64,000 nt of DNA from UBA2970 sp965214825 (GTDB lineage: Bacteria; Verrucomicrobiota; Verrucomicrobiia; Limisphaerales; AAA164-E04): the NCBI GenBank assembly GCA_965214825.1, contig OZ243981.1, positions 1,922,001 through 1,986,000 on the forward strand. The letters are read 5' to 3'. A program made the position numbers and the translations under genes. Position 1 is the first letter of the stretch; the number at the start of each line of letters is the position of its first letter. Under the pieces are notes generated by a model. The model had not been told where the DNA came from and made no database searches. It was given only the letters and a program-made list of their open reading frames with translations. Below are positions 8,515 to 16,278 of the stretch, piece after piece.

Positions 8515-9379
8515 TCGACTGCTTCAATACCCATTTTCCATCGACACGGGCTATCCGACGGTTGTTCCTCAAGTATTGCTGCGCTTTTCTCACCAGATGC
8601 TTTCATCTCTTGCCAAAGTGTACACCATCAATAATCCTGTCTACGCTGTCGTCGCACAAATCGGGATGGATGTTCTGTACAAGCGGATGTATTTCTTGGG
8701 TTGTGAGCGGCCCTTTTCTCAGAACATAGAGAATCGTTCTACCCAATGTCGAATTTGCGTTTTCTCCCGATCTGGCGCGCAATTGTATCAAAGATGCATG
8801 AACAATCTCCAGTTGGTTTTCAAATTCCTGCTTGATGCCTGCGTGAGTGGGATTAAGCACCTCAGCATTTTTGTTTCTAAATGCTTCGAAAAGCTCGGCC
8901 AAGTGATTCAAATCTTCAAGAGAGACTGCTGTTTCCAAGTTGCCATAATCGCACAAACCATTGGCAATTTTGAGAACTATTGCCGAATCGTTTATATAGA
9001 TTCCGTACTCATAGTTACGGCAAAGAGAGCCGTGAGTGAGATTGCCCGAAGTTACTATCGCTGTGTGTTGGTCAGCCACATATGCTTTTGCGTGCCATCT
9101 GGGCAAATGGCGGACCACAGTTGTTGGGAACTTTTTACAGAAATCGGCAATCGCTTTACTGTCAACAGAACCTTGAAGCAGACTGTCTGCAGACAAATTG
9201 GTGAGCAAACTAATTCGAGGCAGTCTTTTGGTGTCAAGCAACGAAGCAAAACGGCGAAGCGGCTGATCGGCAATGAACGGAGCAACGACAATGGCGCGTT
9301 TGCGAATTGACTGCGCAAAACTTTCAAAAGTTTTTACCCAAGGAGACAAGACGAATTGCATATTAGAAACTATCTGCAA
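8507..9379 (-). pseudogene. PLD-family nuclease with winged-helix C-terminus, interrupted by an in-frame TGA
   Basis: The frame from 9379 encodes a phospholipase-D-type nuclease: HAKAYVADQHTAIVTSGNLT holds the HxK...SGN signature. One such motif per chain suggests a dimer, as in BfiI-like enzymes. A C-terminal winged-helix-like part follows (LGRTILYVLRKGPLTTQEIH). The frame stops at TGA (8603-8605) after 258 residues, but coding continues in the same frame for 31 more codons (KHLVRKAQQYLRNNRRIARV ... KQSND) to TAA 8507-8509, which overlaps the endonuclease start. TGA most simply replaces a TGG Trp codon. It is either a nonsense mutation that trims the winged helix or a sequence error. The nuclease domain itself is intact. 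Confidence 0.6.
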
Positions 9380-9593
9380 TTGCTTGGTCCAAGGACTTGT
9401 GGGATGTTCGATGTTCTTCCAAGTTCAATTCCGACGATTCTATAAGGTTACAATAGCGTTTTTCTGCTTTTTCGATTAGCTTGTGTTTTAGGGATTGTTC
9501 GCTGGGTTGGGAAGACTGAGCGGCCATAATAATATCGCTTCTTTATATGGCGCACTTTTGTCTCAACACGGTTCATTGTTGCCGGGATGTAGT

Positions 9594-11327
9594 TTATGTC
9601 GAGGCGGCGATGGGAAGGGGAGGGGCGGCTTGTTGTCGGTTTTGTTCTTCGAATTCGCCGCACCAGCCTTTGATTTCTGCGTCGTTGAAGATTTTGCCGA
9701 TGACGCGTCGGAGGAGACCTTTGAGGCTAGTGTTTTCGAGTTGGCGCAGGGAGCGAATGGCTTCTTCTTTATAGGATTGCAGCCATTCTTCGGCGCGTTG
9801 GACGGCGCCGAGTTTTCGATAAAGGGCTTCGATTTCGGCAGAGGGCGGGGTTTTGATTTCACGCTGCCAGAGTTTTTCGAGTAATGCTTTTTCGCTGCCT
9901 TGCGCTTTTTCGTAGGCGATGGCGAGCAGCAGGCTGGGGCGCAGTCCGGCGATGTCGTCTGTGTCGCCGGTGGTTCCTAGGTCGTTCAGGTCGTCCCGGA
10001 TTTGGTAGGCGATGCCTAGAGCTTCGCTGTAGCGCGACAGGATTTTTTGCACGGCTTGGTATTCTTGGATGCCGGCGCAGATGGTTCCCAGTTGTAAGGC
10101 GACTTCGAAGGCGGGGGCGGTTTTGCGGCGGAAGATGTCGAGGACGGTTTTGATGGGGAGTGGTTGGGGGTTTTGTGCCCAGCAGAGTTCGGCGCCTTGT
10201 CCTTGGCAGAGGCGGCGTTGTCCTTCGGCGGCGGTTTTGAGCATTAGGGTTTGTTGTTCGGCGGTGGTGTTGCTGGAGGCTAGGAGGCGGTAGCCTTCGC
10301 CGATGAGCAGGTCTCCGGTATTGATGGCGACGGGGATGCCGTGTTCTTCGTGGAGGGTTTTTTCTCCGTAGCGTTGGGTGTCGTTGTCTTCGATGTCGTC
10401 GTGGATGAGGGAGGCTTTGTGGAAGCATTCGACGGCGATGCCGATTTTGCGGATGTTTGGTGGCAGGTCGGCGCCGGGGTTTTCTTGCAGGGCTTGGAAT
10501 GCGGCGGTGGTCAGGAAGGGGCGCCAGCGTTTGCCGCCTCGCATCAGCCAGTTGCGGGCGATGGTTTCTGTCTGGCCGTCGGCGGGGCCGAGGGCGAGGT
10601 CGAGGGTGGCGGGGCTGAACGAGAAGTCGACGTCTTCGCGCAGGGCGCCCAGATTCATTCGGCGCGTGTGGTCGTTGCCGGACAGGTGGATGTAGTCCCA
10701 AATCCAGTCCAAGTCGACGGTGGTGTCGATGCAATCGTCTTGGAGTAGGGGGATGGCGACTCCGGGAATGGCGGCTGCTTCCATGTAGGGGAAAGCGCGT
10801 TCGAGCACGCTGATGCAGCTGACGCCGATGATGGCTTCGATTTTGCCGGTTTGAATGAGGGACATCACAATGGCTGAGCCTTCGGCGACGAGAACGGCAT
10901 AGCCCAGTCGTTCTGCTTCTGTTTGCAAGTCTTGGATGGAGCATAGACCGCAGGATTTGCAGAGTAAGCCGAATTCGTCGAAGGGCGCGGGACAGCGGCT
11001 TTCAACGCGTAGGCATTTGGGCAGGAGGAGCAAACGGCGGTCGTAGGGGACGGCGGCGAGGGGTTCGCGCCACATTTCGTTGTTGATCAGCACGCCGAGG
11101 TAGTCGCGGTAAAGGGGGTTGTAGCGGTTTTCCCGGATGATGCGTTCGGCGTGCGTTTTTAAGTCTGCCGCCGGCAAGGGCGGGATGGGGTTGTGCTCGG
11201 CCACGTAGCGCCGGACGGTCTGCAACACCTCGTTCCGTTCTTCCGGCGTTTGGGGCAGGTTTTTTTTGGGCGGCCTGAATTTTTGCCGAGGCGCCGGACG
11301 CGGCAGGACCAATTCCGTGGAAGACAT
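9594..11327 (-). CDS. DUF116 - polyprenyl diphosphate synthase fusion
   Basis: A 577-residue two-domain protein. Residues about 75-205 form a DUF116-like domain with Cys at 105, 112, 123, 126 and 129 (KCLRVESRCPAPFDEFG, CKSCGLCS), which suggests a metal or Fe-S site. Residues about 240-560 are a trans-isoprenyl diphosphate synthase: GGKRWRP at 264-270, the first Asp-rich motif DDIED at 310-314, and a second in YQIRDDLND. Such enzymes chain isopentenyl units onto allylic diphosphates. The fusion suggests that prenyl chain synthesis is tied to a redox- or metal-linked step. It follows the radical SAM gene by 21 bases, so the two are surely cotranscribed. Chain length cannot be predicted safely. 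Confidence 0.85.
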   Translation of the reverse strand: MSSTELVLPRPAPRQKFRPPKKNLPQTPEERNEVLQTVRRYVAEHNPIPPLPAADLKTHAERIIRENRYNPLYRDYLGVLINNEMWREPLAAVPYDRRLLLLPKCLRVESRCPAPFDEFGLLCKSCGLCSIQDLQTEAERLGYAVLVAEGSAIVMSLIQTGKIEAIIGVSCISVLERAFPYMEAAAIPGVAIPLLQDDCIDTTVDLDWIWDYIHLSGNDHTRRMNLGALREDVDFSFSPATLDLALGPADGQTETIARNWLMRGGKRWRPFLTTAAFQALQENPGADLPPNIRKIGIAVECFHKASLIHDDIEDNDTQRYGEKTLHEEHGIPVAINTGDLLIGEGYRLLASSNTTAEQQTLMLKTAAEGQRRLCQGQGAELCWAQNPQPLPIKTVLDIFRRKTAPAFEVALQLGTICAGIQEYQAVQKILSRYSEALGIAYQIRDDLNDLGTTGDTDDIAGLRPSLLLAIAYEKAQGSEKALLEKLWQREIKTPPSAEIEALYRKLGAVQRAEEWLQSYKEEAIRSLRQLENTSLKGLLRRVIGKIFNDAEIKGWCGEFEEQNRQQAAPPLPIAAST

Positions 11328-11348
11328 TTGAGTTTTTGACGTGTGGTT

Positions 11349-12644
11349 TTACGGTTTTGTTACAACTTGCTTGGGCGCGACATGGCGCAAATCTGCGGCG
11401 GCAGCGGCAGGTGCCGGGGCGGATTGATGACGTGGTGCCGCCGCTGAGAGGTTCTGATAGGCTTGAAAGTCGTTGAACCAAAAGCGTTTGGCCCAGCGAT
11501 ACATCCAGTGTTTTTCGGGGATTTCTTCGCCGGGCAGCCATTGACTGAAGCGCGGTTGCATTGCCGCCAGTTCCTGCATCGCGGTTCCCCGGATGGTGGT
11601 GTCTTTTGCGCTATGTTTTTCGATCAGCAATTTCACCAAATCCGGCCGCTCCAATACGACGCATCCTCGGGTGGCTTCGGCGGCGAGTTTGCGGAAGTCT
11701 GCCAGGAAGGCCGAGCGGCGGATGGTTTCATAAACGCCTCGGTGGTCGTGTATTGAGTCTGCTGAGAATTGAATGATCGGGCATGGTTCGATGTCGCCGC
11801 GCGGGCTGACGTGATGGCTGACGCCGTTGGCCATGGGACACAGGGCTTGCCCCTTGTCGTCGTAATAGGCGTCGATGATTCCGATGGGCATTTTCGCCCG
11901 CATCTCCACGATGAAACGCCGGACATCAATGAGTTGCTGCCGAGTCAAGCCGAGCTGCGCGTTGCTGTCAGGGCCGACTGGGCGGTAGCTGTGGAACCAG
12001 ACATAATGCACGCCGCGGCGGATGAGTTCTTCCAGCCAGGATGCCGAGAGTAGGTCGTCGATGTTCGATTGGCAAATGCTGGTGGCTACACCGGTGAGTA
12101 GTTTGTGCTGCAGGGCGTTGTCCAGTCCGCGCAGGGTTTTGTTCAGGACATTCTTTTTGCCACGGCGTTTGTCGCTGATGGCCTCGCGCCCTTCGATGCT
12201 GACGAGCGGTGTGGCGTTCCCTAATTGCCGCAGTCGCGCGGCCACTTTGTCGGTGATGAATTGGCCGTTGGTGAAGAGTTGAAAGTAGCAGTCCGGGTGT
12301 GCCGCCAGGATGTCGAGTAGTTCCGGGTGCAGGAAGGGTTCACCGCCGAGAATTCCGAAGAACACATTGCCGTGTTTTTTCGCGTCGCCGATGGTTCGGT
12401 TCATCGTGTTGATATCGATGCGGTTGCGTGGCGCCGCCACATCCACCCAGCAGCCTTGGCAGCGGAGGTTGCAACTGTTGATGATTGAAAGGTAGAGGAA
12501 CGGCGGGAAATACTCGCCTTTTTTGAGGCGCCATTTGAAACGCTCGACGGACAGCATCCCTCGGACGCCAAAGTGCCACGCAAATTTCCACAGGGCTTTT
12601 GGGTCTGTGGTGCGCAAAATGCGAAAAGCGAGTCGAGGCAGCAT
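11349..12644 (-). CDS. Radical SAM protein
   Basis: About 431 residues. CNLRCQGC near residue 58 is the CxxxCxxC motif that binds the radical SAM 4Fe-4S cluster, and ILGGEPFLHPELL is the following SAM-binding 'GGEP' strand. The core runs to about residue 260. After it a SPASM-like or twitch-like tail has Cys in ALCPMANGVSHHVSPRGDIE and PCPIIQF, so an auxiliary cluster is possible. ATG 12644 is preferred over TTG 12650. The layout recalls HpnH (adenosylhopane synthase) and other anaerobic tailoring enzymes, but the sequence is not HpnH. Its closest partner is the DUF116-polyprenyl synthase 21 bases downstream. The substrate is unknown; a prenyl lipid is inferred. Confidence 0.87.
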   Translation of the reverse strand: MLPRLAFRILRTTDPKALWKFAWHFGVRGMLSVERFKWRLKKGEYFPPFLYLSIINSCNLRCQGCWVDVAAPRNRIDINTMNRTIGDAKKHGNVFFGILGGEPFLHPELLDILAAHPDCYFQLFTNGQFITDKVAARLRQLGNATPLVSIEGREAISDKRRGKKNVLNKTLRGLDNALQHKLLTGVATSICQSNIDDLLSASWLEELIRRGVHYVWFHSYRPVGPDSNAQLGLTRQQLIDVRRFIVEMRAKMPIGIIDAYYDDKGQALCPMANGVSHHVSPRGDIEPCPIIQFSADSIHDHRGVYETIRRSAFLADFRKLAAEATRGCVVLERPDLVKLLIEKHSAKDTTIRGTAMQELAAMQPRFSQWLPGEEIPEKHWMYRWAKRFWFNDFQAYQNLSAAAPRHQSAPAPAAAAADLRHVAPKQVVTKP

Positions 12645-12686
12645 GGGCAATTTTATCTCACAGTTTCTGTTTTCGCGGGGGCGCGT

Positions 12687-13196
12687 TCATTGCCGTTTCA
12701 GCCAAAGGTCGGCTGCTGATTCCACTGCCCGCAAGGCGCCGGCGATTTTTCTCAAGTCGATGGTTCGGTCATACCAGGAGAACTGCAGGACTTCCGGCTC
12801 CAGGCTTCGCAGGAAGAGGTCTTGCCGAAAGTCGGCGGTGGCGCCTCGGGGCATGATGTTCATTCCGATAAAATGGAAATGGTCCAAGCCGTCGAGCCAG
12901 TGGTGGAATTGCGCGGCGTCGGCCTCGGCAAAGGCGGCCAGTTCGGGAGCTTTCAAGGCCGAGTCGTCGTTGATTTTCAGCGCTTGCCGCAAATCGGCCC
13001 CGTGTTCAGCGGCGTCTGCCGGCCACAGGAGCCGGCTGGTTTGGCGAGCGCGGTCGAGCAAGGCGTGGATGTAGAAAAAGGTTTTTTCCGAGTCCATGCC
13101 GTTCAAATTAGCCCGCAAGCCTTGCCAGGCGATTTTACCGAACCGGCATTGCTGACGGACTTCCTCGATGACTTTGGCTAAACGCTGTTGCTCCAT
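12687..13196 (-). CDS. Conserved-looking helical protein of unknown function
   Basis: A 169-residue protein starting MEQQRLAKVIEEVRQQCRFG. The start is fixed by a 5-base gap after the ferredoxin stop; upstream sequence in this frame is only a shadow of the ferredoxin gene. It looks almost entirely alpha-helical, with blocks such as FFYIHALLDRARQTSRLLWP, FHHWLDGLDHFHFIGMNIMP and DRTIDLRKIAGALRAVESAA. The His/Trp-rich HHWLDGLDHFHF stretch could bind a metal or cofactor. There is no signal peptide or membrane segment. I do not recognise the family. Its place between an Fe-S protein and a radical SAM enzyme suggests an accessory role in the same pathway. Confidence 0.65.
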   Translation of the reverse strand: MEQQRLAKVIEEVRQQCRFGKIAWQGLRANLNGMDSEKTFFYIHALLDRARQTSRLLWPADAAEHGADLRQALKINDDSALKAPELAAFAEADAAQFHHWLDGLDHFHFIGMNIMPRGATADFRQDLFLRSLEPEVLQFSWYDRTIDLRKIAGALRAVESAADLWLKRQ

Positions 13197-13201
13197 GCTT
13201 G

Positions 13202-14077
13202 TCAAATGTTCTCCGCGGTTCCTTGGGGTTGATTGGCCGCGCGGGCGTCGGCAGCTTTGGCGGCGGCGGCTTCGACGCGGCGTTGAATTTCTTCCGGCGC
13301 CGGGAGCGACATCAACACTTCTTCCGGCACATCGCCCGATTGCGCCAGCTTGGTGAGGCATTTCTTCCGTTCGTTCAAGGCTTTGTCGGGATTGCGTTCT
13401 TTGGAAAATCGTGATTTCGCCTTCTCGCTCCGGTCGCGCAGCATCTGATAGACATCGCCGCCCAGGAGGGAGGATATGTCTATTTTCATCTTTTCGCGGT
13501 TGAGATCGGCGGGATTGACGCGGTCGCCGTTGATCGGCCCGCTGCGGTATTTGGGGAACATGATGGCTGCTTCCGGGCAGACGCGCGAACAGGCCGGGCA
13601 GTTGGTTTTGCAACTGTCGTTGTTCTGCACTTGCAAGCGGTTTTCGCCGTCCACGCCATAAACGCCGAATAAGCAAAAGCTCAGGCACTGCATACAGTTG
13701 GTGCAGCGGTCGTAATCAATCACCGGAAACCAGGGTTTCCAGGCGCCGTGAGCGAAAGCGCCCAGGGCTTCTTGTTGGGAGCGGACGGTTGCCGCAATGG
13801 AGTCGGGGGCTTGGCCGCTGATGTCCGCTGCCTTCACTGCCGCATCCGGGTCTTCCGATTCAAAGGCTGGCGCCGGGTGGCCGTTGAATTGGCCGAGCAC
13901 GAAGAACGCCGTGCGGCCGGCCGGCGACACTGCCCCTTGCCCGTTGGTTCGTGTGACGGCGAATCCCTCCGCCAGCAAGGCCGAGACCGTTTGGTAACGG
14001 GATTCGGCGCTCAACGGCTCGCTGCCTTCGCCTTCGTAAAGCACGACCCGCAATGACCGGCTTTCAACGAGGCTCAT
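13202..14077 (-). CDS. 4Fe-4S dicluster ferredoxin-like protein
   Basis: A 291-residue protein with a central ferredoxin module. CTNCMQCLSFC and CKTNCPACSRVCP, about 30 residues apart, provide Cys for two 4Fe-4S clusters. The N-terminal 115 residues form a separate domain (VVLYEGEGSEPLSAESRYQT; AGRTAFFVLGQFNGHPAP) without a motif I can name. The C-terminus is charged and Ala-rich, probably helical (EEIQRRVEAAAAKAADARAA). A role as electron donor to the radical SAM enzyme two genes downstream is a natural inference. Its ATG overlaps the previous gene's stop by 14 bases, so translation is coupled. Confidence 0.82.
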   Translation of the reverse strand: MSLVESRSLRVVLYEGEGSEPLSAESRYQTVSALLAEGFAVTRTNGQGAVSPAGRTAFFVLGQFNGHPAPAFESEDPDAAVKAADISGQAPDSIAATVRSQQEALGAFAHGAWKPWFPVIDYDRCTNCMQCLSFCLFGVYGVDGENRLQVQNNDSCKTNCPACSRVCPEAAIMFPKYRSGPINGDRVNPADLNREKMKIDISSLLGGDVYQMLRDRSEKAKSRFSKERNPDKALNERKKCLTKLAQSGDVPEEVLMSLPAPEEIQRRVEAAAAKAADARAANQPQGTAENI

Positions 14078-14477
14078 TGGCTGCCTTTCCTTGAGAGTTC
14101 ACAGGAGCTTCCGGAGCGGAATTGTCTTCCGGCAGATTCGGGCGCAGCGCTTCATCCAGCAAAGCGGCTGTGGCCTCTTCCGCCGATGCCGTCCGCATGT
14201 TGATCACTTCTGTCCGCTCCCGATCCAGTGGCGCGTTTCCCGCGGCAAACAGCCATTTCACCGCTCGCGGGTAACAGGCGGCAATCTTTACCGCGCCGCC
14301 GCCGGCCAGACTTTGCAGCATCGGGTCTTTCCGGGCGGACATCTCGCAAAGGTCCGCCACAGCGTCGAACGAAATGTTCGAGGCGCACAGCTTCTGCAGC
14401 ACACCTTCTTTAGTGGTTTTGGGAACCACTTGGGCATATACGCAGTTGCAATACAAAACTCTCGTGCCTTCGGCCAT
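14064..14477 (-). CDS. Cysteine-rich protein, possibly HdrA-N-terminus-like
   Basis: About 137 residues from the proposed ATG 14477; an in-frame TTG at 14615 would add 46 residues inside cobW and is less likely. Cys occurs in VLYCNCVYAQVVP, VLQKLCASN, VADLCEMSARKDP and VKIAACYPRAVKWLFAAG. The 'viaACxPR' phrase and early 'CxC' recall the N-terminal region of heterodisulfide reductase subunit A, a flavin/Fe-S electron-transfer protein, but the similarity is weak and recalled by eye. The gene is coupled to the ferredoxin behind it (14-base overlap) and follows the CobW GTPase, so an Fe-S redox or maturation role fits. Family unproven. Confidence 0.6.
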   Translation of the reverse strand: MAEGTRVLYCNCVYAQVVPKTTKEGVLQKLCASNISFDAVADLCEMSARKDPMLQSLAGGGAVKIAACYPRAVKWLFAAGNAPLDRERTEVINMRTASAEEATAALLDEALRPNLPEDNSAPEAPVNSQGKAANEPR

Positions 14478-14541
14478 TTCTGTGGAGAGGGAGTGTGGCG
14501 GAAAAATGAGCGCTTGCCAATCTTTTGCTGAAGGTTCCGTA

Positions 14542-15675
14542 TCAATTCCCGGCGGCGAGGCGGTCGCGATGCGTCGGCTCCGGGCGCCCTGGGCGAAAGC
14601 GTTCCAAGTCGTCAATCTCCAACGAAATCCCGCTTTGCGCCGCTGTCGTTTTCAAAACGGAGCGCACGATGGTTTCGAGCGTTTCCGGCGCCGCTTCCGC
14701 CCGCAGATTCAAAATCAACTGCCCCGCCTGCATTGCGCCGTCCAGTTGTTGGCCGAGTTCGGGCACGAGATCGTTCCGCACCACGTTGATAACAGCCAGA
14801 TCGCCCAAGCCGACAGCCGGAGCGAGCGTCATCTTAAGATGGGCAATTTCAGTCGGGACATTCCGCAAACGGCCTTGCAGGGCGGTGGCAATTTTCTGCA
14901 CCAAAGCGTTGCCGTCAAAATCTTGCCCGGCGCGGACTTCAATTGTTGCGTTGAGCCAGCCCAGCAACGCCTCCCCGTCCGCGTAAATATCGTAATCCAC
15001 CTCCATTGCCGAGCCACCCGGCTGGACTTCGCCAGTGAGAATCTCGAACCATTCCGCCAAGCCTTTTCCGTAACGGGCAGCAACCTCCAGCATACGTGCC
15101 CGCGGGAATTGCGTCTGCAAATGTTCCTTTAATTGCCGCAGCGCCTCGGCGTCCAACAAGTCAGTCTTGTTCACCACGATCAGATTGGCTTCCTCCAACT
15201 GCTTCCGATAGATGTAGAGGACTTTCTCGGAAAAACGCCCGCCCGCCGCCAAACCCAAAACCCGCTGCGCCCGGACGGAGTCCACCAGCGTCGAAAGCGG
15301 TGCAATCTGAAAATCCTTCCCATAGATGCGTCGAAGCGGATACGTCACCGTAGCGGCCAAGTCCGTACAACTGCCCACCGGCTCTGCCACAAACACTTCC
15401 GGCCGGGACGCTGCAGTCAATCGTCTGGCTGCGTCCATCAGCGAATTGAACCGGCAGCAGAAGCACCCTCCCGAAATCTCCTCAGTGGCATACCCCTCGG
15501 CTCGCAGAGCGGTTGTGTCCACTAGGCCGCTGCCCTGATCGTTGGTGATCAACCCCACCCGGCGCCCGCGAGCGGATACATATGTAGCCAATTGAGACAC
15601 CGCAGTCGTCTTGCCAGCGCCCAGAAAGCCGCCAATCATAATATACCGCGCTGGCGGCCGAGAATCCGCCCTCAT
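14542..15675 (-). CDS. CobW/G3E-family GTPase (metallochaperone type)
   Basis: A 377-residue P-loop GTPase. Walker A is IGGFLGAGKTT at 14-24, EISGGCFCC gives the CxCC metal-binding motif of COG0523/CobW proteins at 71-74, then VFVAEPVGSCTDLAATVTYP and VVNKTDLL (guanine specificity). The C-terminal CobW_C-like part starts near residue 230. Family members insert or allocate Zn, Co, Ni or Fe into target proteins at the cost of GTP. The start overlaps the lipoyl-protein stop in an ATGA arrangement, so the two are coupled. The likely client is a metalloprotein of the same cluster, for example the DUF116 or radical SAM protein. This is inference. Confidence 0.88.
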   Translation of the reverse strand: MRADSRPPARYIMIGGFLGAGKTTAVSQLATYVSARGRRVGLITNDQGSGLVDTTALRAEGYATEEISGGCFCCRFNSLMDAARRLTAASRPEVFVAEPVGSCTDLAATVTYPLRRIYGKDFQIAPLSTLVDSVRAQRVLGLAAGGRFSEKVLYIYRKQLEEANLIVVNKTDLLDAEALRQLKEHLQTQFPRARMLEVAARYGKGLAEWFEILTGEVQPGGSAMEVDYDIYADGEALLGWLNATIEVRAGQDFDGNALVQKIATALQGRLRNVPTEIAHLKMTLAPAVGLGDLAVINVVRNDLVPELGQQLDGAMQAGQLILNLRAEAAPETLETIVRSVLKTTAAQSGISLEIDDLERFRPGRPEPTHRDRLAAGN

Positions 15676-16145
15676 AGATTTCCCTCCGCCTTTTGTTTTT
15701 CAAGCATCTTGTCGATAGTCGCATCCAACACCCCCGAGTAAGCGGCGACATCCAAACACCGCCCGTCCGGTTCCCCGCATATCTCATAAAGCCAGCCTGC
15801 GCCGTAAGGTTGGCTCGACACCAGCGCAATCTCCTCCCCCAAGCGCGGATTGCTCCGAACAAACGCGCCAGCGGCAATCGCATAAACATCCGAAATCGCC
15901 TTAAACCCTTCCACCCAGCCGATAATCTGCCCCGCCTCCACCACCGCGCCCGCCGCTGCCTCGAACTTGTGATCCACCATCTCGCCCAACATCCGCGTGG
16001 CGAACTTCGTTAGCCCAATTCGCCAAACGTTCCCACTGACACGCCGCGCCCAACTGTGGGATGGACTGAACACCGCATCCGCCGGCAAATGCGTCGCAAA
16101 ATGCGAGCGCTTGTAAAAAATCGTTTTGCCGGACTCCCACGCCAT
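15672..16145 (-). CDS. GcvH-like lipoyl-domain protein
   Basis: A 157-residue protein related to glycine cleavage H protein. The GcvH landmarks are visible: SHSWARRVSGNVWRIGLTKF, MLGEMV, VEGFKAISDVYAIAAGA, and a C-terminal PYGAGWLYEICGE. Lys82 stands where GcvH carries lipoate, so the lipoyl site is kept. The N-terminal 25 residues have a non-standard THLPADAVFSP lead. No gcvT or gcvP is nearby; the gene heads a run with a CobW GTPase and Fe-S proteins. A role as a dedicated lipoate or sulfur carrier, as for GcvH-like proteins in some sulfur-metabolism systems, is possible. ATG 16145 is chosen because upstream sequence overlaps the promoter region of the divergent FmdB gene. Confidence 0.75.
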   Translation of the reverse strand: MAWESGKTIFYKRSHFATHLPADAVFSPSHSWARRVSGNVWRIGLTKFATRMLGEMVDHKFEAAAGAVVEAGQIIGWVEGFKAISDVYAIAAGAFVRSNPRLGEEIALVSSQPYGAGWLYEICGEPDGRCLDVAAYSGVLDATIDKMLEKQKAEGNL

Positions 16146-16278
16146 CTCCCCGAAACCTAAAAGACAACTGACAGGAAGGCAAAGCGCAAACGCCGTCAAC
16201 CTGGCCGCCGACGCTCCCCAATAAAAATGCTTGATTTGAAACCGCCAATTCCAGGAATTATAACCCTCGACAAGAATC

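Noticed and set aside
11349..12644. HpnH (adenosylhopane synthase)
   Set aside because: The overall layout is similar, but the sequence around the CxxxCxxC site and the C-terminal Cys pattern differ from HpnH as I know it.
13197..13688. Long minus-strand frame continuing upstream of the helical protein gene at 12687-13196
   Set aside because: It runs antiphase through the ferredoxin-like gene, has no motifs and is very Arg/Pro-rich, as shadow frames of GC-rich genes are. The true start is ATG 13196.
15672..16145. Genuine glycine cleavage H protein
   Set aside because: gcvT and gcvP are absent, the N-terminus is atypical and the gene is coupled to a CobW GTPase, so only a GcvH-like call is made.
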